Notes under the pieces: model-generated | Database searches by the model: none | Told to the model about the DNA's origin: nothing | What the model saw: the letters and a program-made list of their open reading frames with translations, nothing else | Program-made: the position numbers and the translations under genes | In this document: positions 1 to 7,791 of the stretch, one piece after another | Position numbering within the stretch: the stretch's first letter is position 1 | How the letters are laid out: every line of letters starts with the position of its first letter | Source: Deltaproteobacteria bacterium | GTDB taxonomy: Bacteria; Desulfobacterota; Syntrophobacteria; Syntrophobacterales; Syntrophobacteraceae | Assembly (NCBI GenBank): GCA_021777755.1 | Contig: JAJYDE010000037.1 | Location: forward strand, 1-40,233 | Length of the DNA: 40,233 nucleotides | Reading direction: 5' to 3'

Positions 1-696
1 AGCCTGATTGCCGGCGAGAAGTCTTTGAGCGCCTACCGGATTTTCGTAGTCGGCGGGGGCTTTTCCTGGGGAGACGACCACGGGGCGGGCGTCATCATGG
101 CCATGCGCCTCAAACATCGGCTCCAGGACCAAATTTCGGCTTTCGTGGGTAAGGGCGGCATCGTCATAGGGATCTGCAACGGTTTTCAGGTGCTGGTAAA
201 TCTCGGGCTCCTGCCCGGTTTCGACGGGGCCATGAAAAGAGAAGTGGCCCTCATAGCCAACGATTGCGGCGGCTTTCGAGACCAGTGGGTGAACCTTGCG
301 CTAAATTCGGCATCCCCTTGCGTTCTGTCCTCCGGGATAGACTGTATCGAACTGCCTGTCAGGCACGGCGAAGGCAAGTTTTTCGCCGAACCCGCGGTCA
401 TAGAAAAGCTCAACAGCCAGGGGCAGATCTTTTTGCGCTACGCAAGACCCGACGGCGCCCCGGCCTCGGGCGAGTTTCCACACAACCCCAACGGTTCGGT
501 GGAAGATATCGCCGGCATTTGCGACCCCACGGGAAGAGTCGTGGGCCTCATGCCCCATCCCGAGGCCTTCAACCATTTCACCAATCACCCCGATTGGACT
601 TTTTTAAGGGAAAAATACCGGCGCGAGCATCGAAGCATCCCCGAAGAAGGCGAGGGGATAAAGCTTTTTCGTAATGCCGTAAATTTCTTTAATTGA
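1..696 (+). CDS. purQ: PurQ-like glutamine amidotransferase subunit of phosphoribosylformylglycinamidine synthase, 5' end outside window
   Basis: The reading frame is open from base 1, so the true start lies upstream; about 231 codons are visible. The class I glutamine amidotransferase signature is present: an oxyanion-region GGGFSWGDD motif near the start, the nucleophile elbow GICNGFQ (Cys codon near base 175) and the His/Glu pair in PHPEAF near base 555. By family knowledge it hydrolyses glutamine and passes ammonia to PurL for FGAR amidation, the fourth step of purine synthesis, in the cytoplasm. The GGFSxGDxxxAG motif favours PurQ over other amidotransferases. purN follows after 28-31 bp on the same strand, which supports a purine operon. 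Residues upstream of the window cannot be judged; it could also be the C-terminal part of a larger PurL-type protein. Confidence 0.88.
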   Translation, partial: SLIAGEKSLSAYRIFVVGGGFSWGDDHGAGVIMAMRLKHRLQDQISAFVGKGGIVIGICNGFQVLVNLGLLPGFDGAMKREVALIANDCGGFRDQWVNLALNSASPCVLSSGIDCIELPVRHGEGKFFAEPAVIEKLNSQGQIFLRYARPDGAPASGEFPHNPNGSVEDIAGICDPTGRVVGLMPHPEAFNHFTNHPDWTFLREKYRREHRSIPEEGEGIKLFRNAVNFFN

Positions 697-727
697 GTCT
701 TTCCGGTAGTCGCGGGGACAGTTTTTG

Positions 728-1567
728 ATGGATTCACCCCCTCACACCAAACTGCGGCTTTGCGTGCTCGCATCCGGCGGAGGCACGAACCTTCAGGCGA
801 TGATCGACCGCTCGGCCGAAGGGCTTCTCGATGCCCGAATCGTTTTGGTCTTGAGCGACAGGGCAGGGGCCGTTGCTCTAAAACGGGCCGAAAAGGCCGA
901 TATTGCCGCCTTTCATATAGATTACAAAACATCTGCGAAATCGACAATCGAACAGGCCGCAAGCCTTGTCGATCTGGCCGAGTTGGACTGCGGACAGAAA
1001 ATAATAAATGATGCGGACAGATCGACTCGCCTCGCCCGACTGGCAAGACTGGTCCTTGCCGAACACGAACTCATCCGCCGCATCGATTCGGTAGACCCCG
1101 ATTATGTCTGCCTCGCGGGCTTCATGCGCCTTTTAAGCCCTTATTTCATCGGGCATATAAACGCCCACGGCCCCAAAATAATCAACATCCATCCCGCGCT
1201 CCTGCCCTCCTTCCCGGGCCGTCATGGCTATGAGGATACCTTCCAGTACGGCTGCAAATGGGGCGGAGTGACGGTCCACTTCGTAGACGAAGGCGAAGAT
1301 ACCGGGCCGGTTATCGCCCAGGCCGTCTACCCGGTGTGGCCGGGCGAGGATGTCGAAACAATCCGAAACCGCGGTCTATCGCTCGAATATGAAGTCTACC
1401 CGCAGGTTATCAACTGGCTTGCGCGCGGGTTCGTCGCCACGCAAACCGGTTCGGACGGGAAGGCGCGCGTCGAGATAACCGATCCGCACTACCCGGCGAT
1501 TGTCGGCGGCTGGGTTCGCAAGGTTCTTCAGGGGTCTACCAACGAAACGGAAACAATAGCAAGTTAA
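728..1567 (+). CDS. purN: Phosphoribosylglycinamide formyltransferase (PurN), long form with internal insertion
   Basis: The protein of 279 residues transfers the formyl group of 10-formyl-tetrahydrofolate to glycinamide ribonucleotide. It shows the N-terminal LASGGGTNLQAMID phosphate-binding loop, then LAGFMRLLSP, then IINIHPALLPSFPG carrying the catalytic Asn and His, and EDTGPVI carrying the catalytic Asp. E. coli PurN has 212 residues. Much of the extra length here is a segment of about 45 residues (roughly 72-115) inserted between the first Rossmann half and the HELIRRID helix; it contains a Cys and looks helical. I chose ATG at 728 over the adjacent TTG at 725; a GGGGA sequence lies just upstream. 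It follows purQ on the same strand and was probably transcribed with it. Confidence 0.93.
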   Translation: MDSPPHTKLRLCVLASGGGTNLQAMIDRSAEGLLDARIVLVLSDRAGAVALKRAEKADIAAFHIDYKTSAKSTIEQAASLVDLAELDCGQKIINDADRSTRLARLARLVLAEHELIRRIDSVDPDYVCLAGFMRLLSPYFIGHINAHGPKIINIHPALLPSFPGRHGYEDTFQYGCKWGGVTVHFVDEGEDTGPVIAQAVYPVWPGEDVETIRNRGLSLEYEVYPQVINWLARGFVATQTGSDGKARVEITDPHYPAIVGGWVRKVLQGSTNETETIAS

Positions 1568-1793
1568 GCCAAAAGTTACGTGATTATACCAGGTTGGACA
1601 GGCCTTCAAACGTTCGAAACGATCGTGGCTTACCATCTTCGACCAGTTCGTTTTGGCGCCAAATATAATCTCCTGGCGCCTTTGGCTTCGCCCAAGGTCG
1701 GGGAGGCAAGACCAAAACCGCAGTCGGAAATTCGAAGGCCCATCTGGTTGAGCTTTGCATCCGAGCAGCTCTAAATCGCAAGAAAAAGGCGGG
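1568..1793. other. Convergent intergenic region with GGCGCC inverted repeat
   Basis: This gap lies between the converging 3' ends of purN and the gene at 1794-3452. It contains a perfect 12-bp palindrome (TTTGGCGCCAAA, about 1652-1663) and a second GGCGCC at 1675-1680, so a GGCGCC/GGCGCC stem with a 14-nt loop can form. There is only a short T run after it, so a terminator role for one or both flanking genes is possible but weak. No gene is supported here. Confidence 0.35.
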
Positions 1794-3452
1794 TCAAAAG
1801 TTGTGCCCATTTATGGCAAGCACGGGCAACCCCGGTTCCACGCGGTCGTAAAACCTCTCGGCTTCCCCGGCGCTCCGCACGAAATAAAACCCCTGCCCGG
1901 GCCTTATGTCTCCAAGCGCCAGGTCCCCGGCGCTTCTCCATTCGCGCTCATGGCGCCACCCGGCGGAAGAACCTCGGCCGCTCAGCTGAAAGCGAAATCT
2001 TTCCGATTCGGGAAGCTTCGAGTAGCTTTGCGCGCTCCCATATATCGCAGGCTTTGCCCCGAGCGAGCGCAACAGGTCGCGCCGCAGGGCCACGCCGTAT
2101 GGCTCGACGGTCCAGCGCGCAAGCCCCGGGCGCCATTTCCTGATCAGCGACAACTCCTTTGGATGAAGCGAACTCCAGCAGACAACCGCCGTCCGGCCGC
2201 GAACCATGCGGCAGTGCGCTCTCAAGAGGCCTTCGGCGGCAATGCGAAGCAGGGTGTCGAAGGCCGAACGGCCGGGTAAACCGTCGGGTTCGAGCAGCTC
2301 GAGAAGATATTGCCGATAGGTTTGGCCGGGCCACGGGCCGCCGCATGCCCGGGTATAATGAAAAAGATAATCGCGCAAGGCAACTTCGTTTATGCGTGTG
2401 ACATGCAATCCCGAAGAGGGGGAGAAATTGGCGGGCGCAAAAGATTTGCTCCTTGCCGGTTGGTGCTGTCCGGGCGGATTGAATCCAACCGTATGCTTCG
2501 GAAATTTCCTCAACAGGATGCGGTTTCCTCCGTTACCGGAACCGGTGCCCTCCGGTTTCATAACCAACCGGGGCCGAGGTGATCGGGTCTGGAGCTCTTC
2601 CAGGACCGCCAAAAGGTTTCCGCCGGATCTTATCTCCAGCACGAGATGGAGATCGGAGAGCCAGGCAAGGAGACGGTCACGGCACTTGAGGGGCAGTTTT
2701 GCGGGGCATGGTGCGCCGCAAAGGGCGCAGGAAATCACCGGGATATCGGCCGCTTTTTCGCCGAATAGCCTGTGAAAATGGGGCTCGGTCTCCGTCAGTG
2801 GAAATGGTGCGACGAGGAGTTGTAAAAATCCGAAACGGTGGGCAAAAACGGAGGCAAGATCGTAGGTGAGCGTTCCCGTGCTGCCGGCCAGGGCGATCTT
2901 CCCATGTTCAAGGGCGCCCAGGGAGGAACGCAGCCCCTCCAGCCAGGAAGAAAGTGGAGAAACCAGTCTCGGCTTTCGGGAATTGAATACGGCCAAAAGG
3001 GGAGGCGGAGCGGACGGACAGCCCTTCGCAAAAAGAATCCCCGGACACTCGGGCAGGTCGGCCGGCGGCAGGGGCCGTCCGACCGCACCGCCGCAAGAAG
3101 CCTCGGGCGCCATGACCCGGATTCCAGCCGATAGAAATTCATCGGCTCGCTTCCGGCTGGAGTCCCATTTATTCTTGTGCACCCGCGAATAGATGTTTCC
3201 GATCCATGCGCGCAGGTCTTCTTCGTTTCGAACCCCCGCTTTGACCAGCCCCGCAAGCAACCGCTGCTTTTCAAAACCGCGCAATTTTTTAAAGCGCCCT
3301 AAAAGGGCGGCAGCGCAAAGCACCGGATATGCCAGCTCATCTTCGAGCCGTATCAACCGGGACGAGCCTTCCGGCCTTCCGGCAAAAGCGGTGGCGAAAC
3401 GCATGGCCTTTTCAAAAGTCATCTCATCCACCGTCAGCACTCCCTTGGGCAC
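1794..3452 (-). CDS. Unrecognised 552-residue protein with glycine-loop middle and EREWR-type C-terminal region
   Basis: I do not recognise this protein as a whole. The N-terminal third (about 1-130) is charged and helical. The middle (about 170-260) has a hydrophobic strand-loop pattern, GKIALAGSTGTLTYDLASVF then LQLLVAPFPL, reminiscent of Rossmann or LOG/DprA-like nucleotide folds, and a CALCGAPCP cysteine cluster near residue 240. The C-terminal 110 residues contain PYGVALRRDLL, a short gap, AIYGSAQSYSKL and WRHEREWRSAGDLAL, an arrangement seen in DUF2971-like and related proteins that often occur with defence genes. The start is GTG at 3452 without an evident Shine-Dalgarno sequence; ATG 10 codons later is an alternative. 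It stands alone, convergent to purN. Base usage fits its neighbours. Function unknown; the domain hints are inference. Confidence 0.75.
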   Translation of the reverse strand: MPKGVLTVDEMTFEKAMRFATAFAGRPEGSSRLIRLEDELAYPVLCAAALLGRFKKLRGFEKQRLLAGLVKAGVRNEEDLRAWIGNIYSRVHKNKWDSSRKRADEFLSAGIRVMAPEASCGGAVGRPLPPADLPECPGILFAKGCPSAPPPLLAVFNSRKPRLVSPLSSWLEGLRSSLGALEHGKIALAGSTGTLTYDLASVFAHRFGFLQLLVAPFPLTETEPHFHRLFGEKAADIPVISCALCGAPCPAKLPLKCRDRLLAWLSDLHLVLEIRSGGNLLAVLEELQTRSPRPRLVMKPEGTGSGNGGNRILLRKFPKHTVGFNPPGQHQPARSKSFAPANFSPSSGLHVTRINEVALRDYLFHYTRACGGPWPGQTYRQYLLELLEPDGLPGRSAFDTLLRIAAEGLLRAHCRMVRGRTAVVCWSSLHPKELSLIRKWRPGLARWTVEPYGVALRRDLLRSLGAKPAIYGSAQSYSKLPESERFRFQLSGRGSSAGWRHEREWRSAGDLALGDIRPGQGFYFVRSAGEAERFYDRVEPGLPVLAINGHNF

Positions 3453-3620
3453 TAACAGCGAGGTTGCGGGCCGAATAAATTTGCCCGGAGCATTTTTAAA
3501 AACTCGATGCGGCCTGGAAAATCTGAAGGCCTATTCCTTGTTCGGACCGTAGCGGTTCTCGGGGGCCGATCCTGCAAGGTGAAAAACATGATCTCCAATC
3601 ATGGGAAAGGTGGAATCGTA

Positions 3621-4442
3621 TCACACAAAGTATTCAGGTTCCCGCCGGACGTCGGAATACTTGAGTTCCAGTTCGCTTTTGTGCCCTAAATAATTTTCAT
3701 CGTCGAAGTACTTCGCTCCCACGGGACAATTCTTAAGGCAGGCGCAACACTTGATGCATATGCCGCTCACATTGGAAACATCGTCTTCTTCAATCGAGCC
3801 CATGGGGCAAACCTGCGAACAAAGCTTGCAGTCGATGCAATCGCTGTTGGTTTTTGGCTTGGCCTTGAGAAAGCCCGTGTTTTTGCCGCTCGCATCCTTT
3901 ACCCGGTAATATTCCCTGTAGGGTTTATTGCCCTTTACGGTAAGGGCGGCGTTTACGCCCGGAGTTTTTATCCTGTCACACAGCTTTGCCGCAAAATCGC
4001 CTGCCGCGGCCATATCCTTCTCGTCGGGCCTGTTTGCCCCCAGCACGGTGGAAAAAGAATGTTCGCCGATGAATGCGCCCGCCCCGACAACATGAAAGCC
4101 TTTGGCTTCCAAAATGTCTTTGAGCTCTATCAGCGCGTCGTCAAAGTCCCTATTTCCGTAAAGAACCACAGCCACCGCGTCCGCTCCATTTCCGCGGATC
4201 GTGTCCAGGAATTTGAGCAGCACGTTGGGTACGCGTCCGGCGTAAACAGGAACTCCCGCTACGACAAGATCGTCACTGCCGAAGCTAAGGCTGTTCTTTC
4301 GAGCTTGCGGCAGTGTAAAGTCATGATGACTCACCGGAATATTCGCCCCGAGGTTTTCCGAAATTTTTTGAGCGATGCCCTTCACAATTTTTTCAGTCGT
4401 GCCTGTGGGGCTGAAATAGAGTGTATTGATCGTCTTTTTCAT
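3621..4442 (-). CDS. EFR1-type flavodoxin/ferredoxin fusion protein
   Basis: A 273-residue protein with an N-terminal flavodoxin-like domain (residues 1-170; FMN phosphate loop FSPTGTTEKI, then VVAGVPVYAGRVP) and a C-terminal 2[4Fe-4S] ferredoxin domain (about 195-245) with CIDCKLCSQVCP and CIKCCACLKNCP. This architecture is the EFR1 ferredoxin family, common in anaerobes, which probably shuttles electrons in the cytoplasm; the partners are unknown. An upstream in-frame ATG at 4580 exists, but I chose ATG at 4442 because AGGGGAC precedes it by a normal distance and homologues start with MKK-I-x-LYFSPTG. It is divergent from the DinB-like gene at 4649. Nothing suggests damage. Confidence 0.9.
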   Translation of the reverse strand: MKKTINTLYFSPTGTTEKIVKGIAQKISENLGANIPVSHHDFTLPQARKNSLSFGSDDLVVAGVPVYAGRVPNVLLKFLDTIRGNGADAVAVVLYGNRDFDDALIELKDILEAKGFHVVGAGAFIGEHSFSTVLGANRPDEKDMAAAGDFAAKLCDRIKTPGVNAALTVKGNKPYREYYRVKDASGKNTGFLKAKPKTNSDCIDCKLCSQVCPMGSIEEDDVSNVSGICIKCCACLKNCPVGAKYFDDENYLGHKSELELKYSDVRREPEYFV

Positions 4443-4648
4443 CAACTGGTCCCCTCTGCATGGAATTGGCGAAATCTTCGAATTCGGGCTGTTTTCACTT
4501 GAACACCAGGTAAGGCAATGTATTCGGATTTGCATGAATTTGGCTTTAGAAATAGAAAAAATAATGGCCGAAAGCAACAAAAATCGCCTGGTTGATGATT
4601 AGCTTCATTTGGAGCTGTGCCGGTACGACGGGGCCGAAAGGAAAAGTG

Positions 4649-5149
4649 ATGGATTCAATGGTCAGGCGGGAACTTTCCGTGCTTCTAAAAGGTGGAAACG
4701 CTCATATGGATTTCGATGAAATAGTCGCCGACTTTCCGCTCGGCCACATGAACGGGAAGGCACCGGGAATGCCCTACAGCTTCTGGCAAATCATCGAGCA
4801 CATGCGCATCGCTCAACGGGACATACTGGAGTTCATACGCAACCCCGCCCACATTTCTCCCCATTATCCCGAAGGCTACCGCCCCGACCCCGGCGACAGG
4901 GCCGACAAAGAGATCTGGGGCGGGACGCTGTCCGGTTTCCGCTCCGATCTCAAGGCGCTGATCGATATGGTTCAAAATCCGGCGATCGACCTCTGTGCCC
5001 CCCTTCCACACGCTCCGGACTACACCGTTTTTCGGGAGATTCTGGTCGTAGGCGACCACAACGGCTATCATCTGGGGGAGTTGGCCATTGTCCGGCAAGT
5101 GATGGATCTTTGGCCGGCTGACAGGAAATATCTCACCGGGGCCCCCTGA
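4649..5149 (+). CDS. DinB-fold protein
   Basis: A 166-residue soluble protein with the DinB/YfiT four-helix fold pattern: an early metal-ligand candidate in FWQIIEHMRIAQRDIL and the late helix DHNGYHLGELAIVRQ, whose HNGYH provides the H-x3-H metal pair typical of the superfamily. Members are thiol-dependent transferases or of unknown role. The start at 4649 is preferred over 4592 because AAAGGA sits upstream and the extra N-terminal residues do not fit the fold. It ends 2 bp before the end of egtD on the opposite strand. EgtB also begins with a DinB_2 domain, so the adjacency may be functional or chance. Substrate unknown. Confidence 0.82.
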   Translation: MDSMVRRELSVLLKGGNAHMDFDEIVADFPLGHMNGKAPGMPYSFWQIIEHMRIAQRDILEFIRNPAHISPHYPEGYRPDPGDRADKEIWGGTLSGFRSDLKALIDMVQNPAIDLCAPLPHAPDYTVFREILVVGDHNGYHLGELAIVRQVMDLWPADRKYLTGAP

Positions 5150-5151
5150 AA

Positions 5152-6219
5152 TTACGAAAGCGGGTCTTGGGAGGCCTTTCCCGCGAAATTGGATTTGCTA
5201 GCCGCGGGCTTTACCACTTGCCACAGGGAATCGACAAAATAACGGCGTTTATCGAAAAAGTGCCTTCGCACCTCGAACCCGGTCTTTTGGGCAAGGCGGA
5301 CGATCTCGGATTCCAGGAATTTATAGGAACTTTCCGTGTGGATGGGCTCCCAGGCATCGAAGGAAAAGGACAAGTCGAGGTCCCTTATGAAAACCTCCTG
5401 TTTTTCCCTGCTTACCAGATAGCTTTCCACGGCTCCCGTGGCCACTTGGTAACTCCCGTAATAGAGGAACTTTTCGCGATCGAATTGACCGCCCAGTTCG
5501 CGGTTGATTCTGTCGAGCACGTTCAGATTGAAGTCGCGGGTAACTTCCTGCGGGTCGTTATAAGCCCTGTTTAAAACAGCGATATCCTTCTTCAGGTCAA
5601 AGCCTATCAGTAACCGGTCGCCGCATCTCAGACAGCCCCACAGGCGGCGGAGAAACCTCGCGGCGGCCCGGGGGTGCAAATTGCCGATATTGGAGCCAAG
5701 AAAGAGGGTGAGATTTTTTGAGCCATTGTTGTTTTCCAGCCATTTCAGCCCGTCGAAGTACTCGGCCACGATCCCGGTAACCTTGAGGCCGGGTGAAAAC
5801 ATCTCGCCCAGGGAAACCGTGAGGCCGTTTACCGACTCGGGCGAAATATCGAGCGTTATGTATTCGAACTGGTATCGTTTATTCAAAAAGCACTCGATCA
5901 GCGACATGGTCTTTCGGCCATCGCCTGCGCCGAGTTCGATCAGGTTGAAAAACCGCCCCGGCAAGTACTCGGAAATTTCCTCCCCGCGGGAAGTCAATAT
6001 TTCCTGCTCGCTTCGGGTCAAATAATAGGATTCGAGTGTGGTGATACGCCGGAAGAGCTCGCTGCCCGCTTTATCGTAGAGGTAGAGCGAAGGAATGCTC
6101 TTGGGTCTTTGAGACAGTCCTTCGAGGATGTTCCGTGCGAACGAGCGGTGTGGTGAATGGTCGGTGTCGGGTTTGAGTATCCTTGGGTTTTCTTCAATTT
6201 TGGAGGGGTTTGACATCAT
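5152..6219 (-). CDS. egtD: L-histidine N-alpha-methyltransferase EgtD
   Basis: The protein of 355 residues matches the EgtD family: an N-terminal SLYLYDKAGSELFRRITTLESYYLTRSE segment, then the SAM-binding motif LIELGAGDGRKT (about residues 93-104), and LFLGSNIGNLHP. EgtD trimethylates histidine to hercynine using three SAM molecules, the first step of ergothioneine synthesis. Its ATG overlaps the stop of egtB (ATGA overlap at 6216-6219), so the two are translationally coupled. A second ATG directly follows the first. Length is slightly longer than the mycobacterial enzyme, from both ends. It is cytoplasmic. No active-site damage is visible. Confidence 0.93.
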   Translation of the reverse strand: MMSNPSKIEENPRILKPDTDHSPHRSFARNILEGLSQRPKSIPSLYLYDKAGSELFRRITTLESYYLTRSEQEILTSRGEEISEYLPGRFFNLIELGAGDGRKTMSLIECFLNKRYQFEYITLDISPESVNGLTVSLGEMFSPGLKVTGIVAEYFDGLKWLENNNGSKNLTLFLGSNIGNLHPRAAARFLRRLWGCLRCGDRLLIGFDLKKDIAVLNRAYNDPQEVTRDFNLNVLDRINRELGGQFDREKFLYYGSYQVATGAVESYLVSREKQEVFIRDLDLSFSFDAWEPIHTESSYKFLESEIVRLAQKTGFEVRRHFFDKRRYFVDSLWQVVKPAASKSNFAGKASQDPLS

Positions 6220-7535
6220 AGATCCTTTGCCAGTCTAATCCCGGTAAACTGAAAGCGGGTCGCAGGCGGCCAAAAATTGCGATAGCTGAGGCGAATGTGA
6301 TCTCCTGGCGTGGCGCAGGACCCTCCTCGCAACACCCTCTGGTTGTTCATGAATTTACCGTTGTATTCCGAAAGATCATCGGCAAACTCCCGGAATCCGG
6401 GGTAGGGCTCATAATGGCTTGATGTCCATTCCCAAAGATCTCCCAGCATCTGGGTCGGGAGTACCCGATCGCCGACCGCAACGGGCGCGGGGTGAAGCCT
6501 TCCTTCTTCGGCAAAATTAGCCGGCGATGCTCTCGCACCCGATACCCTGGCCGCGTGCTCCCATTCGCGTTCCGCAGGCAGCCTGCATCCGCTGAAATCC
6601 CCGTGGAGCTTGGACTTCCAGTTTGCAAACGCACAGGCTTCATAGAAACTCACGTGACACACCGGCTCCTCCAGGTCCAGTTCCCTCATTCCGCCAAGTG
6701 TGAAAATCCACCATTTCCCGTCGAGATTTTCCCAGTAGAGCGGGGCGCTCCACTTCCGCCGCTCCACTTCCAGCCAGCCGTCGGACAGCCAGAAAAGGGG
6801 GTTGGAATACCCCGCGTCCCGCATGAAATCGAGAAATTCCCGATTGGTTACCAGCCGGTCGGAAAGCGCAAAATCGCCCAACAGTGCCCGGTGGATGGCA
6901 AGCTCATTATCCCAGCACCAACCGCCTTCGGTGTTGCCGAATTCGAAGGTCCCTCCGTGGAAATCGATAAACTCGATTTCGGTTGCTTGTGAGGGCAAAA
7001 CCGGCTGAGGCCCCTGCAGATAAGCCGGCCGAAGAGAGGTCGTATTGGCGTGATAGATGTTTTTGATTTCAGTATAAAAGAGTTCCTGGTGCTGCTGTTC
7101 GTGATTTTTGCCCACAGTCGTGAGAAAATCGAGTTCCTCCAGCGCTTCATCGTCGGCCGTTGCAATAGTTTTTTCCATCCGTTCGTCGACCGATTCGCGG
7201 TAGCTATAAACTTGCTCGACTGTGGGCCGGGTCATCAGTCCGCGCCTTCCCCTCGGATTTCCAAGACCTGCGCGGTGATAATAGGAATTGAAAAGATGGG
7301 CGAAGGCCTCGTCGATCGGCAGGCCAAGTCCATGCTTACGAAGAATAAAGCGGTAGAAAAACCAGCTCGTGTGCCCCAGGTTCCACTTGGGAGGGCTCAC
7401 TTCTTCGCAGGGCTGGACCTGGTAGTCCTCGGGGCTCAAAGGGGCGCACATCTTAAGACTTGCCTGGCGGACCTTGCGAAACATCGACAAGAGGTGCTCT
7501 CGTCTTTCCATGGGGGTTGTTTCTCCAAGACTCAT
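6216..7535 (-). CDS. egtB: Ergothioneine synthase-type sulfoxide synthase EgtB
   Basis: The protein has 439 residues: an N-terminal DinB_2 domain with the iron ligands H55 (LGHTSWFF) and H145/H149 (NHEQQHQE), and a C-terminal formylglycine-generating-enzyme-like domain with CRLPAEREWEHAAR and LRGGSCATP. EgtB couples hercynine with a thiol (gamma-glutamylcysteine or cysteine) using O2. The start at 7535 has no clear Shine-Dalgarno; ATG at 7511 has GGAGA about 11 nt upstream and may be the real one. It is the first gene of the egtBD pair. Oxygen dependence is notable if the host is an anaerobe. EgtC, EgtE and EanB are not in this window, so the C-S lyase step must be encoded elsewhere. Confidence 0.93.
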   Translation of the reverse strand: MSLGETTPMERREHLLSMFRKVRQASLKMCAPLSPEDYQVQPCEEVSPPKWNLGHTSWFFYRFILRKHGLGLPIDEAFAHLFNSYYHRAGLGNPRGRRGLMTRPTVEQVYSYRESVDERMEKTIATADDEALEELDFLTTVGKNHEQQHQELFYTEIKNIYHANTTSLRPAYLQGPQPVLPSQATEIEFIDFHGGTFEFGNTEGGWCWDNELAIHRALLGDFALSDRLVTNREFLDFMRDAGYSNPLFWLSDGWLEVERRKWSAPLYWENLDGKWWIFTLGGMRELDLEEPVCHVSFYEACAFANWKSKLHGDFSGCRLPAEREWEHAARVSGARASPANFAEEGRLHPAPVAVGDRVLPTQMLGDLWEWTSSHYEPYPGFREFADDLSEYNGKFMNNQRVLRGGSCATPGDHIRLSYRNFWPPATRFQFTGIRLAKDL

Positions 7536-7680
7536 AATTCGGGCCGGCGCCCCGATGGTTGGAAACTAAGCACAAATCCGGGCGCAGCAACCCGGGGCAA
7601 TTTGCAGCAGAAAAGAGGGCTTGGCAGGTTTGCGCTTGGTCGTGCCCGGCACGATTCGAGTCGAGACTGTCGGGAAAGGG

Positions 7681-7751
7681 CGGGCAGGTTCGGGGTTTCC
7701 CGTTGGACCTGCCCGCATTGCTCAGTGGAAGGAATCCCGCGAGGCGGGATT
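7681..7751. terminator. Tandem hairpins between protease gene and egtB
   Basis: Two perfect inverted repeats lie in the 256-bp gap: CGGGCAGGT (7681-7689) with ACCTGCCCG (7707-7715), and AATCCCGC (7733-7740) with GCGGGATT (7744-7751, 3-nt loop). They lie downstream of the protease stop on the minus strand, where they could terminate or stabilise its transcript. Neither has a proper T run, so simple intrinsic termination is uncertain. Confidence 0.45.
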
Positions 7752-7791
7752 TGACGCTATATCGGCAACTCCAAATTCTTTCGCTTCGTGA

